In this document: in pieces, positions 42,426 to 51,637 of the stretch
Layout of the letters: each line of letters opens with the position of its first letter
How positions within the stretch are numbered: position 1 is the stretch's first letter
Assembly: GCF_000416985.1 (NCBI RefSeq)
Contig: NZ_ATDL01000015.1
Coordinates: 310,001-374,000, forward strand
Source: Sphingobacterium paucimobilis HER1398
Lineage (GTDB): Bacteria; Bacteroidota; Bacteroidia; Sphingobacteriales; Sphingobacteriaceae
DNA length: 64,000 nucleotides
Direction: 5' to 3'
The notes under the pieces: generated by a model
Seen by the model: the letters and a program-made list of their open reading frames with translations, nothing else
What the model was told of the DNA's origin: nothing
Database searches by the model: none
Translations under genes and position numbers: made by a program

Positions 42426-43895
42426 ATGCTACAACGAATCGGATCTATAGGCCTGGTACTACATCTTGGATTGGTATTCCTGCACAATATCTGCAATATC
42501 CAGCTACCGTCTACCAAGTTAAAATCGGCCTTAGATCCGATTACCCATGCTATGCAGAAACTCTGTAGCACACCGGGATTTCGTCATTATGGACAACTGG
42601 CCGGTATCCATGGATGCTACGGATTTTACAGTCCACAGGTGGGGAGTGTTTATTCAAGCCGGATAGAAGTACACTGTGCACGAACAGCGAGCGTACTACG
42701 ACTCTCGTACCCGGGCCTACGGTCTACCGCCAGCAAGATCCGGTACTGTACCCTGCTTGAAGCGCTGGAAGGCTGGCGCGCTGAAGGCGATCAGCCCCAG
42801 GCTCCAGCACTGGCCCGTGCCACTGCAAAAAGTCTCTACAACCATGTACAACGCCAATATCCTGACCGCGAGATCCGACTTCGGATCTATAGCATACGTA
42901 TACCAAGCCTAAACGAGCTCCGCTCAAAAAAACAAACCAACAAAATGATCATACCTATTTATGAACATCCGACACAGCAGCCCCCCCCTTATACAGCAGC
43001 ACGTACTTTTGGTGACGGGCTACAGCTATTGCCACGCGGTATAGGCCTACTGCTATGGATCGAGATGCTGCAACTCTGGCCCGACCTGTCCCTGCTCTAC
43101 GGCCCACACAGTGTCTACGATACGGAACTGCTCCCCTACTGGCATAGCGGTAGTGGTTGGAACTGGGAGGAGCTATTTCGCCGTGCCCACCCGCTATGGA
43201 TCCATCTCACAGCGACGCTCTACAGCGTATGCTGTATCTGTTTAGTTTTCGACAGGTGGATCCCCTATTCCAGCCTCCTATTATTAATAATCCATCACGG
43301 TCTGTTTATGGCAGACCTGCGTTGGGCCTATGGCGCAGACTATCTGGCCCAAACCGGCTTGTTGTTTAGTCTACTTTTTAGCTATCATCCTCGAACGGAC
43401 AGCCGGCACAAGTGGCTACGGAAAGGAGTTTACTTCTGGCAGGCACAGCTTGTTCTGGTCTACTTTTTTGGCGGGCTCGGCAAAGCTATGGGGCCGACCT
43501 GGTGGAATGGCGAAGCCATCTGGAAGGCCGTGCAGCAGCCATTTCCAGGCAACCTGCTTGATATTCCTCTATACTGGGGGAGCTGGCCTATGTGCTGGAC
43601 CATTATAGGAATAGCTGTTGTGCTGTTGGAACTTGGCTATGTCCTTGCGTGGAACGGTAAAACTTTCAGAAATTTAATCTACTTGGCGACCATAGCAATG
43701 CACGCCGGTATAGCCCTGACTATCGGCCTATATCATTTCTCGGCGCTCATGATCTGGTACAACCTATGCGCCTGGTATTACCCTTATCGCACACAGACTA
43801 GTTATCCAATTCATAACGCACCCCTTGGACATGTCGCCCCTGATGCAGCAAGTACCGTCAAGAAGGCATCCATCCAATACAAGGAAAGGAGGTAA
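42426..43895 (+). CDS. HTTM-domain membrane protein with an SdpA-like N-terminal region (SdpA-SdpB-like fusion)
   Basis: 489 residues. One hydrophobic segment near the N-terminus is followed by a roughly 150-residue exported-looking domain containing GIHGCYGFYSPQVGSVYSS, which resembles the GWGFFTKNP region of SdpA. From about 190 the HTTM pattern follows: several helices, YLAQTGLLFSLLFSYHPRT, YFFGGLGKAMGPTWWNGEAIWKAVQQPFPG and MHAGIALTIGLYHFSALMIWYN. HTTM proteins include SdpB and the gamma-carboxylase family. In Bacillus, SdpA and SdpB together mature the SdpC toxin. Here both parts appear in one chain, with an exported peptide upstream. The fused SdpA assignment is by resemblance and needs profile comparison; the HTTM call is firmer. 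Confidence 0.6.
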   Translation: MLQRIGSIGLVLHLGLVFLHNICNIQLPSTKLKSALDPITHAMQKLCSTPGFRHYGQLAGIHGCYGFYSPQVGSVYSSRIEVHCARTASVLRLSYPGLRSTASKIRYCTLLEALEGWRAEGDQPQAPALARATAKSLYNHVQRQYPDREIRLRIYSIRIPSLNELRSKKQTNKMIIPIYEHPTQQPPPYTAARTFGDGLQLLPRGIGLLLWIEMLQLWPDLSLLYGPHSVYDTELLPYWHSGSGWNWEELFRRAHPLWIHLTATLYSVCCICLVFDRWIPYSSLLLLIIHHGLFMADLRWAYGADYLAQTGLLFSLLFSYHPRTDSRHKWLRKGVYFWQAQLVLVYFFGGLGKAMGPTWWNGEAIWKAVQQPFPGNLLDIPLYWGSWPMCWTIIGIAVVLLELGYVLAWNGKTFRNLIYLATIAMHAGIALTIGLYHFSALMIWYNLCAWYYPYRTQTSYPIHNAPLGHVAPDAASTVKKASIQYKERR

Positions 43896-43900
43896 AATTC

Positions 43901-44263
43901 ATGTATAAAAATAAACAAAGCACTATGAAAGAGTTAATCCATTTTTTTCAACAGTACCGCAAGCTCAGCCCCGAGGCACTGGACTTTATCCGATCTCAGG
44001 GCAAGATAAAAACCTATGTCAAAAATGAATGGTATAAGCAAGAAGCAGAGCTTATTCCCAAATGGTGCTTTGTCCTGGACGGGCTGGTCGCCAAGATAGG
44101 TTACAAAAAAGGAAATACCGAATATATCGAACGCCTATGCCCGACACAAGGGTGCTTTACAGGCAGCAAACACGCCTTCTCCAGCAGTAGGGAACCTTTG
44201 GCTATTCAGTTTTTACAGCCTACGACACTCTATGAAATCCCCATTACAGCCCTGCAAAGATAA
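43901..44263 (+). pseudogene. Truncated Crp/Fnr-like protein, cyclic-nucleotide-binding part only
   Basis: 120 residues (an internal start lies at 43925, MKELIHFFQQYRKLS). KTYVKNEWYKQEAELIPKWCFVLDGLVAKIGYKKGNTEYIERLCPTQGCFTGSKHAF...QFLQPTTLYEIPITALQR matches the N-terminal sensor half of Crp-like proteins. The frame stops where the sensor domain should continue. No HTH follows, so it is about 70 residues short of its family. A 46-bp hairpin repeat begins 53 bp after the stop. Either a true short sensor protein or a remnant truncated by repeat insertion; I favour a remnant. Confidence 0.5.
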
Positions 44264-44742
44264 AAGTCTTCCCGAACTTCGTATGAACAATAAGGAGCTA
44301 AATAACTGTAAAACACGTTCACTTGCGTAGTGCAACGAAGTCCCGACTTAGTCGGGAATAACACGATAACTCTACAAAATGACAGCAGAAGTCCCATATC
44401 ATCCATCGGATATAGCACAAGCAGGTAGACACCGGGCCTTGCGGATAGACTCCGTAACCATAGGCGATCCCTCCTGGGGGCAGACCTACCCTATGCTGTA
44501 TTTAGTTGGTATGATGCGAAGCTATTGCTACCGGCCGCTATTCAAACGGATACGGCGTAGATTTGCAGTATTCCCGTGAGGCGGTATTAAAGAGAATGGT
44601 CTGGCAAATAAGGAGTCCCACCGCCAAGAACCAAAAAGCCCTCTTAGCGAGGGCTGGGGCCAATGCAGTATCTGATTTTTTAACCAAGGCAGATACTATA
44701 TTGTGATCAATTCATAAATCTAAGTTACGTAATTTCAATATT
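44264..44742. other. Gene-poor stretch with a hairpin repeat and one doubtful ORF
   Basis: It holds the second double-hairpin repeat (44317-44362), a 66-codon frame at 44379-44579 without family features, and a 7-bp GC hairpin (about 44628-44645, AGCCCTC/GAGGGCT). The ORF is uniform in composition with its surroundings but shows no signal or motif, so it is not called as a gene. Confidence 0.4.
44317..44362 (+). repeat. 46-bp double-hairpin repeat, copy 2
   Basis: Matches 19009-19054 except for a few bases; the perfect TCCCGAC/GTCGGGA hairpin is kept. Both copies are intergenic and in the same orientation on the plus strand. Confidence 0.65.
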
Positions 44743-44982
44743 ATGGCACTACAATGGTTTCACTATACAGGTTCAAATCCCGCAGATCCTGCCGACTATA
44801 CCAAGTACGGATCATCGGCACCATCTGATTGTTCTGCACCAAGGCAACAGCTTTGTGCGATTCAGGCAGATGATGACGGCGGCGGTAATGAACCCGTTCT
44901 TGATAATGCAATATTACTGGAAATGGTCCAGGCATTACAGAATCAGTCGAATACCACTAACGTGTTTTTAAAACCACGTTAA
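44743..44982 (+). CDS. Small DUF6520-like protein without signal peptide
   Basis: 79 residues. WFHYTGSNPADPADYTKYGSS...CSAPRQQLCAIQADDDGGGNEPVLDN recalls the mature part of DUF6520 proteins of Bacteroidota (Y/W-x-x-x-G-s-x-P-x-D-x-x-s-Y, then two Cys and CAIQA). Those usually carry a signal peptide, which is absent here. A terminator follows after about 30 bp. DUF6520 genes often neighbour TlpA and SusCD genes, and such an operon is convergent here. The family call is by resemblance only. Confidence 0.5.
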   Translation: MALQWFHYTGSNPADPADYTKYGSSAPSDCSAPRQQLCAIQADDDGGGNEPVLDNAILLEMVQALQNQSNTTNVFLKPR

Positions 44983-45014
44983 GCGAGCGGCAATGAAGCC
45001 GCAATGTAAATAAA

Positions 45015-45046
45015 GGGTATGGTGATGAGCCATACCCTTTCTGTTT
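45015..45046. terminator. Terminator between the DUF6520-like gene and the TlpA gene
   Basis: A perfect 8-bp stem (45015-45022 and 45030-45037) with a 7-nt loop is followed by TTTCTGTTTT on the plus strand. The opposite strand also carries a short T-run, so it can serve both convergent units. Confidence 0.8.
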
Positions 45047-45051
45047 TATTA

Positions 45052-46317
45052 TTAATCTACCTCTTCTATAACCAGAACTTTAATCTCCCGTTGCTCGACC
45101 TGCCCTTTGACACCATAAGCAGCCAACTGCTGATTAAGATCTTCTATGGTGGCATATGTCCCTATCTGTATCCGAGTTTCTACCTTAGCTTCATCTACCA
45201 CAGGTGGAAATAAAGTTGTATAATCTAAAAATCCGGCTAATACTGCCGTGCCCACATAAGTCATCTTACGCCCTACATCTTTTCCATCATAGTCTACGAC
45301 AGGACATTTCTTTAAAACCAAACAGGGCATCTTCTTGGTACTTTCATAGGCTCTCACTCCATACAGATTTACAAAGTCATCCATGATAATACGTGCCTGT
45401 ATAGAGTCCGTACGGATGCGCATATCATACCGCTCATAAGATACAGCATGATCAACTAACCACACGTCACTAGGTTGTTCCGAAAAATTCTCATACTTAG
45501 TGGAGTCCTTTACGTTCCAGATCACACGGTCAAATCTTGGAACATAACTCGCTTTAATCTTAGCTTGCGATGCCAAGCTTAAAAGTGCCCCATACATACT
45601 GGCATTATAAAGCGAACTCTTGTGTAAACCTGTTAGGCTATCCAACTCAAACCGCCAAGGCTGGTAATCCACTCCGTTTTGATACCCCGAGAAGATAACC
45701 CCTGCTTTTATACCGCCATTATCGATGTTTTGATCATTTATTAAACTTGCTTTACCAAAATCATCCTTTAAAGGGAGTGCTATTTTACCCTCTTTGTGTA
45801 ACTGCTGGATATTTTCACTATTGATAAAACCCGAGGAAGTAATAGCCTGCACCTTACCTTTATATAATAGTATTGCTTGAGGGATGCTTTTGTAAGGAAA
45901 TAGCTTTCTTAGATAATTGTCTCCATAAATAACAGGCAGGTTGACTTTATGCTCTTTCAAGTATTTGTTTTTCTTAAAAAAGTCAACCATTGTTTGCTTG
46001 TCCTGCGGCGTAACGACAAACACTTTAAAAATATCAACGTGCTTCTTTTGCAGTTCCTGCAGGTGCGGCATGATCTGTATACAGGTACCGCAGGTGGTTT
46101 CAAACAAATCCAATAGCACCACTTTATCTTCGAGAGCCTTCCAATCGATTTTCTCATCCGTACTACGCATCAATTGCACTTTAGCAGGAGGATTAAATAT
46201 ATCCCCTACATTAAGCCGTTGCGAAAGGTCTACTACTTTTGACTGCTGTGCCGCCAAAGACATACAGCTCATTATATAGATTAGGACAATACCTATTTTA
46301 ATTTTTTTTATCATCAT
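45052..46317 (-). CDS. TlpA-like thioredoxin-fold protein, exported
   Basis: 421 residues from the ATG at 46317 (MMIKKIKIGIVLIYIMSCMSLAAQQ, a signal peptide); the longer frame to 46365 overlaps susD. The thioredoxin domain has LDLFETTCGTCIQIMPHLQELQKK with redox motif CGTC, and SIPQAILLYKGKV with the cis-Pro. A C-terminal extension of about 250 residues has no recognised domain. Third gene of a SusC-SusD-TlpA operon; the same trio occurs at 55942-62048. The protein probably acts in the periplasm on thiols or on an imported substrate. Confidence 0.78.
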   Translation of the reverse strand: MMIKKIKIGIVLIYIMSCMSLAAQQSKVVDLSQRLNVGDIFNPPAKVQLMRSTDEKIDWKALEDKVVLLDLFETTCGTCIQIMPHLQELQKKHVDIFKVFVVTPQDKQTMVDFFKKNKYLKEHKVNLPVIYGDNYLRKLFPYKSIPQAILLYKGKVQAITSSGFINSENIQQLHKEGKIALPLKDDFGKASLINDQNIDNGGIKAGVIFSGYQNGVDYQPWRFELDSLTGLHKSSLYNASMYGALLSLASQAKIKASYVPRFDRVIWNVKDSTKYENFSEQPSDVWLVDHAVSYERYDMRIRTDSIQARIIMDDFVNLYGVRAYESTKKMPCLVLKKCPVVDYDGKDVGRKMTYVGTAVLAGFLDYTTLFPPVVDEAKVETRIQIGTYATIEDLNQQLAAYGVKGQVEQREIKVLVIEEVD

Positions 46318-46339
46318 TTCTTTACTTTCTAAAGTTTGT

Positions 46340-47704
46340 TTAACGTTCATTTTGTTGGATTCCACTCAGCTCCAATACGGTTTCGGATATCCGGTAAGCA
46401 TACCTAAGATCATTGGGCGGTAATGCGTACGACTTATCTCCTACTACACGTTTGAGCGTAGTTTGAAAACGAGGTTCCAGATTAAGTCTCTTAAGATCAG
46501 ACCAACGTCTACCACGAAACACCAATTCTTTACGCCTTTCATCCAGTATAAGCTGTAGCAGCCTGTCACCATCAGATTCTGATATGGACACATACGATGA
46601 GTTTTTATCCCATCTGGATTGGAGAAGCATATTGATTGTACCTCGTGCATCGGCCAATTTACCTAACCGAGTGGCTGCTTCGGCCTTGATCAGGTATACT
46701 TCACTGGTCGTAATCCCAAAAAATAAGGTATTGCTCTGATCGTAGCTACCTTTGTAATACCGAGAATCCACAGGATTGCTATTTGGCTTGAAGAACGCTC
46801 TTTTGCGCAGATCGCCATCCGAATAGGATGCATACAATATAGTATCTATTAGCGCTGTTGTCGCAGCCATAGGTGTAGCACCCGTTGCCAAGGCGGGAAA
46901 CAGTACCTCAACATTAAAACGCGTCATAGGATTATTACCGTTTACATTCAGCTTGTTAAAATCCAATAGATCAGGCTTTAACTGTATGCAGGAATCGGCA
47001 TAACTGTAGGCCTGTTCAAAATCCCCCATATACAGATATACCCTTGCCAATGCTGCATAAGCAGAAGCTTTGTGAGGCCTACTTTTTACAGGCTCGATGA
47101 GAGGTAAAAACCGTACGGCTGTTTTATAATCGCCAATAATCTGTGCAAAGGTTTGCTCCAACGTAGCGCGATGTGATTTTTCATCAACTCCCGGATCTAA
47201 ACGTATTGGAATGCCCAGTTCCTTTGTGCCCGTAGTTTTCTGGTAAGCGGGACAGTAAAGCTCAGTAAGCTGATGAAAAGCAAAAGCTCTATAAAAATGA
47301 GCTGCGCCCCAAGCCCGCCGATAATCAACTTCCTGATTACCCTGTTGGGGTAGTTTACTTAAAATGGTAATCACCTGATTTGCTATATACACCACTTTAT
47401 AGGGGCGTTGCCATTGCATGGCATCGATGTAGGGTTCATCCGACCATGTATAGGCCATACGCTGATCATAGTTGCTGATGGCATCCCAACGTTGCTTGGT
47501 TAGGTAATAGTCGTCTGTACCGATCTCGCCAAAAGTGGGGTAATTGCTATTAAGTGTTCCGTAATCATTGAGCAGAAGATCGGCATCGTGTAATGTTTTG
47601 GGTATAACCAATTTGATATCAGGCTTTTTATCTAAAAAATCTGTACATGCAACTGTCATCAACGATAAGCAGAGGATTACTATTATGTTATTGATTTTCA
47701 TCAC
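46340..47704 (-). CDS. SusD/RagB-family lipoprotein
   Basis: 454 residues, lipobox VAC with Cys20. SusD features: DFLDKKPDIKLVIPKTLHDADLLLNDY at the N-terminus, YRRAWGAAHFYRAFAFHQLTELYCPAY (TPR region), the SRWDKNSS...LLQLILDERRKELVFRGRRWSDLKRL block and YALPPNDLRYAYRISETVLELSGIQQN. Partner of the SusC gene that precedes it by 7 bp. The length is slightly below average for SusD. Substrate unknown; it need not be a glycan. Confidence 0.88.
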   Translation of the reverse strand: MMKINNIIVILCLSLMTVACTDFLDKKPDIKLVIPKTLHDADLLLNDYGTLNSNYPTFGEIGTDDYYLTKQRWDAISNYDQRMAYTWSDEPYIDAMQWQRPYKVVYIANQVITILSKLPQQGNQEVDYRRAWGAAHFYRAFAFHQLTELYCPAYQKTTGTKELGIPIRLDPGVDEKSHRATLEQTFAQIIGDYKTAVRFLPLIEPVKSRPHKASAYAALARVYLYMGDFEQAYSYADSCIQLKPDLLDFNKLNVNGNNPMTRFNVEVLFPALATGATPMAATTALIDTILYASYSDGDLRKRAFFKPNSNPVDSRYYKGSYDQSNTLFFGITTSEVYLIKAEAATRLGKLADARGTINMLLQSRWDKNSSYVSISESDGDRLLQLILDERRKELVFRGRRWSDLKRLNLEPRFQTTLKRVVGDKSYALPPNDLRYAYRISETVLELSGIQQNER

Positions 47705-47711
47705 GCAGTAG

Positions 47712-50700
47712 TTAAAGGTTAAAATTAAGGCCGAAAGACGTCATCATCGGATCGGGATACATTTTTCCATATTCAGGGTCGATTCCTCTTTTATTGGCGT
47801 GCCATAAGGTACCGAGATTCTGCAGGTACGCGTAGAGGCGTAGATTTTTAAAACCGTAATACGCTAATCGGGGAAGCTGCACACTTAGCTGTATATCACG
47901 AAGCTTGATCTGGCCAGCATTCTCTACCCTTGATGATATACTTCTACCGAAATCACTTGCCGTATTATTATTAGGATATGTAAATGCCTGCACATCGGTC
48001 CATAACTCATCGCCAGGCTTCTGCCAACGTGTCTGATAGTCCATATGGCCGAACCTTTGATCCAGAAACTCTGAATTCACAAAAGATGTTCTGATAAACT
48101 TGTGTCCCAACTGGTAGGAGATGTTACAGGACAGCTCTAAGGTCTTGTAGCGAAAAGAATTGCGCCAAGAACCAAAATATACCGGTATCTGTGAGCCATT
48201 ATTTTCCAGAGTTTCTGTCTTCGCTCCCGTTATTGCCGAATAATTTCTGGAAACCTCCCCGTTCAGGTAGCCACGGGGCATGCCATCTTCGGGATCCAAC
48301 CCAGCCCATTTATAGGTAAGCAGACTGTATAAGTTCATACCTTCTATAGGCGTAGTCTGCACAGACAGGGGCTTTCCGACATTGATACGTGCGATATCCG
48401 AGGCTAGAAATGCCTTAGTGACCATTGTCCGCGCGTAAGCAAATACCAGATTAGAATTCCATTCCCAATGCTTCGTGGACAACGGCTTGCCGTTCAAAGA
48501 AATCTCCCATCCCCGGGTATCCAGATTGGCGGTATTGACACGCATCGAAAGAAAACCTGAAGTCGGATCGACCTGACCAGCAGCAATCAGATCCTTTGGC
48601 TTTTTTTGATAGTATTCGATAGAACCGCTTAGAATATTATTTTTGATTACAAAATCAAGACCGAAATTAAGGTTACCTACCCTTTCCCAACGTAAATTGG
48701 GGTTCGGAGGCGTACTCATTTCGGCGTAATTCTCCCCAGTGATTGTCTGCGGTCGCGCAGAAATAGAAATGATCGGAAAGGAGGACACTTCGGAATTTAC
48801 GTTACCATTATATCCATAGGTAGCACGTAATTTTAATAATGAAAAGATCTCATTCCCCATAAAAGGCTCTCGCGATAATACCCAGGCTCCTCCCACCGAC
48901 CAGAAAGGCTGGCCTTTATCGTTGGTCTTGACCCCGAATAAATTGGAAGCATCCTTGCGGGCAGAAGCACTGAGGATATACCGGTCGTTATACGTATATG
49001 CTCCGTTGGCATAATACGAAATAAACCTATTACTCAACGCCTGATAAAAATTGTTGTCCGGAAGCTTATCTGTACCGAACAAGCCATTTAATACCGGCAC
49101 GACTTTACCATGGGCCATAGATTGAAATGAACCTGTCTCTGGATCAAAACCATTGTACTGTATGATACGATAGTCCTTATCTAAGCTGCGAATGTCGAAA
49201 CCTGCAAATAGACTTAGGTCATGATGCTGCCAACTTCGCTGTAACTCCGATGTAATGCGCCCCTGATGCATGGTGCTGTTCCAAAGACGCTCGCCATAAT
49301 AATCTCCTAGAGGTAGGTTCCAATACACCTGCTTGGCATCCCAGCTGGCAAATTCATTCAATCTGCGACGTTGCACAAAACTACCAACCCCATACCAATC
49401 TTCCGTTGGGTTAAAGTTGCGTTGATAAGCATAGAGTCCTGTAATAGTCAGACCCAAAGGGAGTCTATATGATGCAGAAATATTTGCCATCATATCCCGG
49501 TTACGTTGTGTCTGTCTAGTCTGATAAATATCTTCTAAGGGGATGTAATCATAGGATAATAAACGACCGCCTGCTACAGTATCGCGAAAATCCTGGCTGA
49601 AAGCGACGATGTCCACAACAAGTGGATTGCCATTTTCGTCAGCAAGCTGCATATAAGGCCAATTGGATACCCCCTTTGCCAGGCCATTGTAAGCAGACGA
49701 CTGCAAGCTCTGCACTCTATCGGATTCGGTATATGTCAACCCCATCTGAAACGATAGGCTTTTGGTCGCTTTAATCTGTGTATTGGATTGGAGATTCCAA
49801 CGATTGTACCTTTCCGTGACAAGCTCACCTAAATTTTTATCATAACCTAGTGCGACAGAGGTATTCACATTTGCTCCGCCAGCATTTAGGCGTACATTGT
49901 ATTGCTGATTGACCGGATTACGATAGATATACTTCAAAAAATCATCACGCATATCTGTCCTACGAAGCTTATCCAGTTCAGCATTTAGTTGATCTTCCGT
50001 CATTAGACTCTTTCTCTGCTGGTCCATTAATTTGATAATGGGCTCGGGATTACTGGTCCATTCCTTTAGATCTGCATCAAATCTTCCTTTATTGAACAGT
50101 TCACGCATGACGTCAATGTAATCCGTGGTGCGCATACTTGGCAAATAATACAAGTCTGGTTTGTCTTTTACACTGAGATTAGTGTTGACACTGATGTTCG
50201 CTTTTTCGTTGAACCTGGCTCGCTTTGTCGTAATGACGATTACTCCATTTCCTGCCCGGGCGCCCCAAATGGAAGCTGCGGCGGCATCTTTGAGAATACT
50301 TATATTTTCGATATCGTTGGGATTGATATTATTAAATGTCGCGTAGCCATAGTCATTCAGCTTGCTTTCATAGGGCACCCCATCAATCACGATCAAAGGC
50401 CATCGTTCTGAAGATAACGTACTGAGACCACGTACATTCGCGCTTAACAGATCACCCCTGCTATTTGGATTGGATTTATTAAACGACAATCCCGGCACCA
50501 CATCCTCTAGCCTACTCAGGAAATCCGTAGACACCTTCCTGTTAAATAAGGCCGAGTCGATAAACTCAAAGCTCCCCGTAGCTCTTTCCCTAGGTATCTT
50601 CTGGTATCCGGTAGATACCACTTCCACTTCTTCGATCTGTTTTTCACCAGTGTGTAGGGTGATATTTAATGTAGTAGACGTATTCTCATAGGCAACCCGT

Positions 50701-51059
50701 TGCGCTGCGTATCCGATATGTTTTATAGTTAATATCCCTGTAGGCTTATCCACGCTGATGGCAAACCTTCCCTCCTTATCCGTACGCGTATGCCTCTTAT
50801 CTACTGCGACCGAAGCCCCTTCAATAGGCTTACCATCTTGAAGAGATGAAACCACACCTCTCAGTACGGTCTGAGTTAGGCCTTTGGCCCCCTGCCCGTA
50901 GGCAGGAGAAACCAAAGACCAACTAAACAACACACAGAATATTGTTAAAAATGCTTTAGGCCATAGGCTGTCAGCAATATGCTTTTTTACGTAGGCGCAG
51001 CTCTGCACTTTAGGCAGTCCTCTCCCACCCCTATTAAAATTTGTCATTTTAAGGTTCAT
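47712..51059 (-). CDS. SusC/RagA-family TonB-dependent transporter without STN domain
   Basis: 1115 residues. After the export signal the protein begins directly with a carboxypeptidase-D-like domain (LRGVVSSLQDGKPIEGASVAVDKRHTRTDKEGRFAISV). There is no STN domain for FecR-type signalling, in agreement with the lack of a sigma/FecR pair next to it. Plug: ANVRGLSTLSSERWPLIVIDGVPYE, NPNDIENISILKDAAAASIWGARAGNGVIVITTK. Long barrel ending SFGLNFNL. Pairs with the SusD gene at 46340. A start at 51047 is possible. Confidence 0.9.
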   Translation of the reverse strand: MNLKMTNFNRGGRGLPKVQSCAYVKKHIADSLWPKAFLTIFCVLFSWSLVSPAYGQGAKGLTQTVLRGVVSSLQDGKPIEGASVAVDKRHTRTDKEGRFAISVDKPTGILTIKHIGYAAQRVAYENTSTTLNITLHTGEKQIEEVEVVSTGYQKIPRERATGSFEFIDSALFNRKVSTDFLSRLEDVVPGLSFNKSNPNSRGDLLSANVRGLSTLSSERWPLIVIDGVPYESKLNDYGYATFNNINPNDIENISILKDAAAASIWGARAGNGVIVITTKRARFNEKANISVNTNLSVKDKPDLYYLPSMRTTDYIDVMRELFNKGRFDADLKEWTSNPEPIIKLMDQQRKSLMTEDQLNAELDKLRRTDMRDDFLKYIYRNPVNQQYNVRLNAGGANVNTSVALGYDKNLGELVTERYNRWNLQSNTQIKATKSLSFQMGLTYTESDRVQSLQSSAYNGLAKGVSNWPYMQLADENGNPLVVDIVAFSQDFRDTVAGGRLLSYDYIPLEDIYQTRQTQRNRDMMANISASYRLPLGLTITGLYAYQRNFNPTEDWYGVGSFVQRRRLNEFASWDAKQVYWNLPLGDYYGERLWNSTMHQGRITSELQRSWQHHDLSLFAGFDIRSLDKDYRIIQYNGFDPETGSFQSMAHGKVVPVLNGLFGTDKLPDNNFYQALSNRFISYYANGAYTYNDRYILSASARKDASNLFGVKTNDKGQPFWSVGGAWVLSREPFMGNEIFSLLKLRATYGYNGNVNSEVSSFPIISISARPQTITGENYAEMSTPPNPNLRWERVGNLNFGLDFVIKNNILSGSIEYYQKKPKDLIAAGQVDPTSGFLSMRVNTANLDTRGWEISLNGKPLSTKHWEWNSNLVFAYARTMVTKAFLASDIARINVGKPLSVQTTPIEGMNLYSLLTYKWAGLDPEDGMPRGYLNGEVSRNYSAITGAKTETLENNGSQIPVYFGSWRNSFRYKTLELSCNISYQLGHKFIRTSFVNSEFLDQRFGHMDYQTRWQKPGDELWTDVQAFTYPNNNTASDFGRSISSRVENAGQIKLRDIQLSVQLPRLAYYGFKNLRLYAYLQNLGTLWHANKRGIDPEYGKMYPDPMMTSFGLNFNL

Positions 51060-51637
51060 TAGGTGTGACCTAATGAGGGCGGGTCAGAGCTTTTTCTTTT
51101 ATCAACAACCTACACGTACCCAATCCTCGATCAGGTCACACTGTTTCAAATAAAAAATTAATTGAATATCAGGGATGTGCTTAAGGTTAATTTAAGTCTT
51201 TATAATCGGTATATGATGCACATCACAAGAATAGAAAGTCATGCTAAATGACCAAGATTACCTGGACTATTCCGGTGCTCTAATAATGTTTTTTGTTCTT
51301 TGTTTTCTCATAACTTGTTTATGTTATGAGTCCCGTTAGAGGATAGAAAAAAGTGGGCTCCTATCAACCGTACTGCTAGCTTCCGACGGCGTAGAAACGG
51401 TTAACGATAGGGCCCACACGCTATTGCGCATATCAAAGATATACAAAATCTCGATGTGGGCATTAAAAACCTATCGTCTCGTTCTACTGAAATGTCGGAA
51501 TTCGCAGTCGAGACTCTTTCGTCTAATGCCTAAATCAAAACAATATTGATTTATAAATCAAAGATAAACAATAAAATAAATCAATACAAATTATTTACTT
51601 AGTTTTTCATCACTCACAAAAAAAGGTACTTAGAAGT
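51060..51637. other. Intergenic region with two strong hairpins
   Basis: No gene is seen in 578 bp. An 8-bp stem occurs at 51308-51331 (CTCATAAC/GTTATGAG). A long structured segment follows at 51353-51419, in which GTGGGC/GCCCAC, CCTATC/GATAGG and AACCGT/ACGGTT nest within each other with a one-base bulge. This could be a non-coding RNA or a leader of the neighbouring gene. The right-hand part (51540-51637) is very AT-rich and probably carries the promoter of the gene at 51638. Confidence 0.5.
51353..51419 (+). ncRNA. Possible structured RNA
   Basis: Three nested stems of 6 bp each (51353-51358 with 51414-51419, and two inner helices) give a long irregular hairpin that begins just after a smaller hairpin at 51308-51331. 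It is not near a recognised riboswitch consensus. It may be a stable small RNA, an attenuator or the end of an old insertion. Either strand could be transcribed. Confidence 0.3.

Noticed and set aside
44379..44579. 66-codon plus-strand frame in the repeat region
   Set aside because: It starts just after the hairpin repeat, shows no family or export features, and could be a gene remnant; not enough support to call it.
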